This document shows, one piece after another, positions 53,806-56,978 of a stretch of 56,978 bases of DNA (position 1 is its first letter; each line of letters begins with the position of its first letter). Origin of the DNA: CAZUTO01 sp964623085 (lineage in GTDB: Bacteria; Pseudomonadota; Gammaproteobacteria; Pseudomonadales; GM7GCV1); contig CAZUTO010000013.1 of NCBI GenBank assembly GCA_964623085.1, forward strand, positions 1 to 56,978, read 5' to 3'. The notes under the pieces are model-generated. The model had not been told where the DNA came from. It searched no databases and saw only the letters and a program-made list of their open reading frames with translations. Made by a program: the position numbers and the translations under genes.

Positions 53806-53835
53806 AGGGCGTCCATTTCTTGGGCGCCCTTTTTT
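53806..53835 (+). terminator. Rho-independent terminator
   Basis: 10-bp stem (agggcgtcca / tgggcgccct, one G-T pair) with loop tttct, followed by a T-run. Ends the endostatin-like transcript. Confidence 0.92.
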
Positions 53836-53890
53836 GTCTTTCTTTCATCTATCTTTTCCGTTTGTCGTTTCGCTTTGGAAAGTGCCTTAA

Positions 53891-54445
53891 TTGGATGGCG
53901 CCGTAATAGTCGACGCCACTAAAAAGTGGATCGATACAATGGTAGTGGGGCTCAACTTTTGCCCTTTTGCGCGCGTGCCTTTCCAAAAAGACAGTATTCG
54001 TTTTAGCGTCGCGGAATCCACCAGCGAGCAAGAGCTGCTCGGCGCGCTGCAAACAGAGCTCGCGTTTTTGCATCAGAACCCTGAGATAGAAACCGGCTTA
54101 TTGATTCACCCACAAGCGCTAACCAATTTTCATGACTACAATCAGTTTTTGCAGTTAGCAGAAGCGCTGCTTGAAAACTTAGGTTTTGTTGGCGAATTTC
54201 AGCTTGCCAGCTTTCATCCCGATTACCAATTTGCTGGCACCCTGCCAGAAGACGCAGAAAACTACACCAATCGGTCGCCTTTCCCGATGCTACATATTCT
54301 GCGTGAGGAAAGCCTAACCAAAGCACTACAAAACTACCCCGACCCTGAGGCCATCCCAGAGCGCAATATCAAGCGGCTGCAAGAAATGGGTGCCGAAGAA
54401 GCCCAAGCTATGCTGCAGGCTTGCTCAAGCAATTGCCCTGAATAA
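53891..54445 (+). CDS. DUF1415 family protein
   Basis: 184 aa from TTG 53891 (GGAA ten bases upstream). The segment VVGLNFCPFARVPF and the later LASFHPDYQFAGT are typical of DUF1415, a small cytosolic family of unknown function common in Proteobacteria; the CPFA motif is the obvious candidate active or metal site. It stands alone after a terminator and 37 bases before yjdM. Confidence 0.88.
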   Translation: MDGAVIVDATKKWIDTMVVGLNFCPFARVPFQKDSIRFSVAESTSEQELLGALQTELAFLHQNPEIETGLLIHPQALTNFHDYNQFLQLAEALLENLGFVGEFQLASFHPDYQFAGTLPEDAENYTNRSPFPMLHILREESLTKALQNYPDPEAIPERNIKRLQEMGAEEAQAMLQACSSNCPE

Positions 54446-54482
54446 TCGGTATATTGCCAAAACCTCAACGCCGAATTTTATT

Positions 54483-54818
54483 ATGTCGCTTCCGCCATGC
54501 CCTAAATGCAATTCTGAATATGCATACCAAGATCAATCTCTTCTTATTTGCCCTGAGTGCGCGCATGAATGGAATCCATCAGAAGCGATGGATGAAGACG
54601 TATTTACCGTAGAGGACTACAACGGAACGCAACTAAAAGAAGGCGACAAGGTGACGATGGTAAAAGACCTGAAGGTGAAAGGCAGTTCCAAAGTGCTAAA
54701 GGTAGGCACCAAGGCCGTGATCAGGCGAATAGTTGAAGGCAAAGACCACCAGCTGGACTGCAAAGTGGATGGTGCAGGCGAAATGATGGTAACAGCCGGA
54801 TTTGTAAAAAGGGCTTGA
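54483..54818 (+). CDS. yjdM: YjdM/PhnA-like zinc-ribbon protein
   Basis: 111 aa from ATG 54483, the length of E. coli YjdM. An N-terminal zinc ribbon (CPKCNSEYAYQD and CPECAHEW) precedes a PhnA domain with the SH3-like GDKVTMVKDLKVKGSS. Historically named PhnA, but the family is not the phosphonoacetate hydrolase. An in-frame ATG at 54390 would overlap the DUF1415 gene and is less likely. Confidence 0.92.
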   Translation: MSLPPCPKCNSEYAYQDQSLLICPECAHEWNPSEAMDEDVFTVEDYNGTQLKEGDKVTMVKDLKVKGSSKVLKVGTKAVIRRIVEGKDHQLDCKVDGAGEMMVTAGFVKRA

Positions 54819-54871
54819 AAAACAGTCATATAGCAAGCCGCTATATAGTTAGTTGTGAAGGGTGATTAGGG

Positions 54872-55855
54872 CTACTGCGTCCCGCGTGAGACAGTCCTAA
54901 ACCCAATATGGTTGGTGCCCATCAGTGTGTCACCACCCTGGCGTGCAGCAGGGCGATAGCGCTTGCAGTAGCTTTCCGCACAGAGAAACGATCCACCCTT
55001 AATCACGCCGACGGGAATATCAGGTTGCCTTGGGTCATGCCCTAGGTCTTCACCGGTATCAGAAAGTAACCGCTGACCAGCATATTCATGTGTTGGGTAA
55101 AAGGCATCGTCCGTCCATTCCCAGACATTGCCAATCATGTCGTACAAGCCATACCCATTAGAGCGAAAGCATCCAATAGGGGAGAGGCCTTTAAAGCCAT
55201 CATCGGCGGTATCCACAATCGGAAACGCACCCTGCCAAGTGTTAGCAAGATGCTCGCCGTCTGGTGTGAGTTGGTTGCCCCAAGCATAGTCGGCTTGATC
55301 CAAGCTGCCGCGTGCCGCAAATTCCCATTGCGCCTCGGTGGGTAAATCTCGCTCGGCCCAATCCGCATATGCACGAGCATCTTCTAGCGATACCTGCACC
55401 ACAGGGTAGTGATCTTTACCGTCAATCGAGGACTCCGCCCCAAGTGGCTGACGCCAGCTCGCGCCTTCAACAAAAGACCAACCAACTGAACTCAATACCG
55501 GCGATCCGTTTGTGGGAAACCCAATCTCGGTTGCGCGTTCAGCGCTGGTTACGTAGCCAGTGGCATCAACAAACTCACGAAACTGCGCGTTGGTCACTTC
55601 GTGAATATCAATTTCGAACTCGTTAAGGCTCACCGAGTTAATCGGTTGCTCTTCGCGGTAGAAGTTCTCTGAGCCCATCACAAAACGTCCAGCGGGAATG
55701 GTGCGAGTTTCGCCAATGGCGAGTGACTCGCAAGTGCTGGCGATCTCTGCTGCTGTTTTAGGAGAGGAGCCAGCGTTCAAAAAAACGTAGCCAAGCAAGC
55801 CAACAACAAGAATGGCAATTGGCAAATAAACCGCAGGGCGAGAGAGAAAGCTCAT
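54872..55855 (-). CDS. Formylglycine-generating enzyme (SUMF1) homologue, membrane-anchored
   Basis: 327 aa from ATG 55855 (GTG 55915 gives 20 more residues of poor signal character). An N-terminal transmembrane anchor (VYLPIAILVVGLLGYVFL) precedes one FGE-sulfatase domain (about residues 55-325) with TIPAGRFVMGSENF. The active-site pair is preserved as C292 and C297 in GGSFLCAESYCKRYRPAAR, five apart as in human FGE, and the C-terminal GTNHIGFRTV matches too. Most bacterial SUMF1-domain paralogues lack these cysteines, so genuine sulfatase activation is plausible. No sulfatase gene lies in the window. Confidence 0.83.
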   Translation of the reverse strand: MSFLSRPAVYLPIAILVVGLLGYVFLNAGSSPKTAAEIASTCESLAIGETRTIPAGRFVMGSENFYREEQPINSVSLNEFEIDIHEVTNAQFREFVDATGYVTSAERATEIGFPTNGSPVLSSVGWSFVEGASWRQPLGAESSIDGKDHYPVVQVSLEDARAYADWAERDLPTEAQWEFAARGSLDQADYAWGNQLTPDGEHLANTWQGAFPIVDTADDGFKGLSPIGCFRSNGYGLYDMIGNVWEWTDDAFYPTHEYAGQRLLSDTGEDLGHDPRQPDIPVGVIKGGSFLCAESYCKRYRPAARQGGDTLMGTNHIGFRTVSRGTQ

Positions 55856-55982
55856 AGGTAGCTGATATAAATAACGATTAAAGTGGGCAACAATATACCC
55901 GCCAAGTATAGCCACAACCAGTGTGGCAACTCGTTAAATAATGATAAGCGCTATTTATTCAAGACCGTCTATTGGAGGCCGT

Positions 55983-56714
55983 CTATTCAAGATAGCCAGC
56001 CACCACCTGCAAAGGCTGTGCTTTGCCAGAGTGCTCCACCCAGGCAGCAATGGCATAGGTGTCAGTCTCAATATCCCAGTCGCGTTTGAGCTCACCGCTC
56101 CAGCTAGTTTTACCGGCGGGAAGCGTCTGCCAATCCAGCACCACAAAATTGTGCTCCAGAGTTTTGCCGGCGTTCTCGCCGCGTTGAACATCGGTTTGTA
56201 ACTCCATGCCAAGAATAGCTACGTGCGCCACGCCAGTGCCAGCTTCGTCGCCCTCATAGCTCAGGTTAAACTGGCTATCATCGATAGCAAGTACTAACTC
56301 ACCTGCAGCAGGCTGTTGATTTTCAGGAAGATTCTCTCGGCTAAAAAAGCCACGCCACTCTTCACCCGCCACCACAAACCCAGGCGTATAAACCGAACCG
56401 ACTTGCCTAGTTTGTTCGTATCGTCGTTGGCGATTAGTGTGAGCAGCTGATGCAAAGCGATCCTTCCAGCCAATCCAATCCCAGTAGTCAACGTGGAAGG
56501 CAAGTGGCACATACTCCGTCCAAAGGCCTTCATTATTCTTCAGGCCGCTTATCCATAAATCTGCCGGTGGGCAGCTGCTACAGCCTTCGGATGTGAAAAG
56601 CTCAATCAACTGTGGCGGCTTGCCACCGCTGGTTAAAGTTTGATCAGCAAGAGCCTGCTGACCCAAGGAGAGAAACAAAGGCAAAAACAAAGAGACGCTT
56701 AGCAGCTTTTTCAT
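55983..56714 (-). CDS. DUF1223 family secreted thioredoxin-like protein
   Basis: 243 aa from ATG 56714, giving a clean signal peptide (KKLLSVSLFLPLFLSLGQQA, cleavage after LA); ATG 56732 would add six residues. The domain begins VELFTSEGCSSCPPADL-like (here IELFTSEGCSSCPPADLW), the CxxC hallmark of DUF1223, and continues with FHVDYWDWIGWKDRFA and YTPGFVVAG. Probably a periplasmic redox protein, function unknown. The 56715-56978 tail of the window holds no gene that I can support. Confidence 0.88.
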   Translation of the reverse strand: MKKLLSVSLFLPLFLSLGQQALADQTLTSGGKPPQLIELFTSEGCSSCPPADLWISGLKNNEGLWTEYVPLAFHVDYWDWIGWKDRFASAAHTNRQRRYEQTRQVGSVYTPGFVVAGEEWRGFFSRENLPENQQPAAGELVLAIDDSQFNLSYEGDEAGTGVAHVAILGMELQTDVQRGENAGKTLEHNFVVLDWQTLPAGKTSWSGELKRDWDIETDTYAIAAWVEHSGKAQPLQVVAGYLE

Positions 56715-56978
56715 AAACGGATACCAATGCATTTAGGCTGAATAATTCAATATTGAATACTTTGACAGCCCTCCCGAAGAAATCACATCGAAATGAAGCA
56801 ATTGTCACAAAGGGTAATTCTTGTGAGAAAGGGGAAAGGGCTACGCGGTACCGTCTAGGCGGGAACCAAAAATCGAACAATCCAGAGAAAAATCATGCCA
56901 TAGGCCGAGAGCACTTGAATAATCAACATACACCCTTATAGCAAATAGATTAAACTGACTTTTGGGCGCATACGACCC

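Noticed and set aside
56733..56978. Right-hand end of the window, short plus-strand frame.
   Set aside because: No start context or family resemblance; no terminator or RNA gene visible either.

Overview
The window is a chromosomal stretch of a gammaproteobacterium, most like the Pseudomonadales/Cellvibrionales side of the class. The gene order supports this: gshB-tonB next to pilG-pilH-pilI-pilJ-chpA, orn/rsgA/psd, oxyR followed by recG, and the envC / rhodanese / secB / ntrBC / thiI neighbourhood are all arrangements familiar from Pseudomonas and relatives. I see no phage, insertion sequence, CRISPR array, rRNA or tRNA. Non-ATG starts (GTG, TTG and probably CTG) are unusually frequent. The window begins inside a 6-bp tandem repeat and carries one 100-N assembly gap inside a glycine-rich gene.

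Layout: 1-5.7 kb (minus strand), a Pil-Chp chemosensory operon for type IV pili (pilG, pilH, pilI, pilJ, partial chpA; no pilK). 5.9-11.5 kb, glutathione synthetase, a TonB-like protein, oligoribonuclease, the GTPase RsgA, phosphatidylserine decarboxylase and a degenerate HD-GYP protein. 11.6-18.6 kb (minus), gltB-gltD-hemE. 18.8-22.7 kb, cysteine synthase, then a minus-strand LysR / rsuA / RsmC-like cluster. 22.7-23.3 kb, a non-annotated-looking gap that holds a compact minus-strand unit with two overlapping small ORFs and a terminator. 23.3-27.5 kb (plus), a small conserved protein, rpoH, a DUF423 membrane protein, trmB, elbB, an FKBP lipoprotein, then two tandem related micro-ORFs between two terminators. 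27.5-30.3 kb (minus), gshA-acpH-dsbB. 30.5-41.1 kb (plus), sucA-sucB-lpdA directly followed by a three-gene 2-oxoacid:ferredoxin oxidoreductase (korC-korA-korB type). 41.2-46.9 kb, envC, a Cys-less YibN-like rhodanese, secB, ntrC/ntrB with a recognisable sigma-54 promoter and NtrC sites, and a DUF4124 protein. 47.2-52.8 kb, thiI, an SDR, oxyR, recG. 52.9-57 kb, a secreted endostatin-like protein, DUF1415, YjdM, a formylglycine-generating-enzyme homologue with both active-site cysteines, and DUF1223.

Functional theme: much of the window handles 2-oxoglutarate, glutamate and glutathione. Two chemically different routes from 2-oxoglutarate to succinyl-CoA sit back to back: the NAD-linked dehydrogenase complex, and a ferredoxin-type oxidoreductase whose third subunit looks like GltD fused to two [4Fe-4S] ferredoxin modules and is therefore likely to hand electrons to NADP. 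Glutamate synthase, NtrBC, GshA and GshB draw on the same pool. The items most worth a second look are this paired 2-oxoglutarate locus, the overlapping small-ORF unit at 22.9-23.1 kb, the tandem micro-ORFs at 27.3-27.5 kb, and two genes (recG, DUF423) that seem to need CTG starts.
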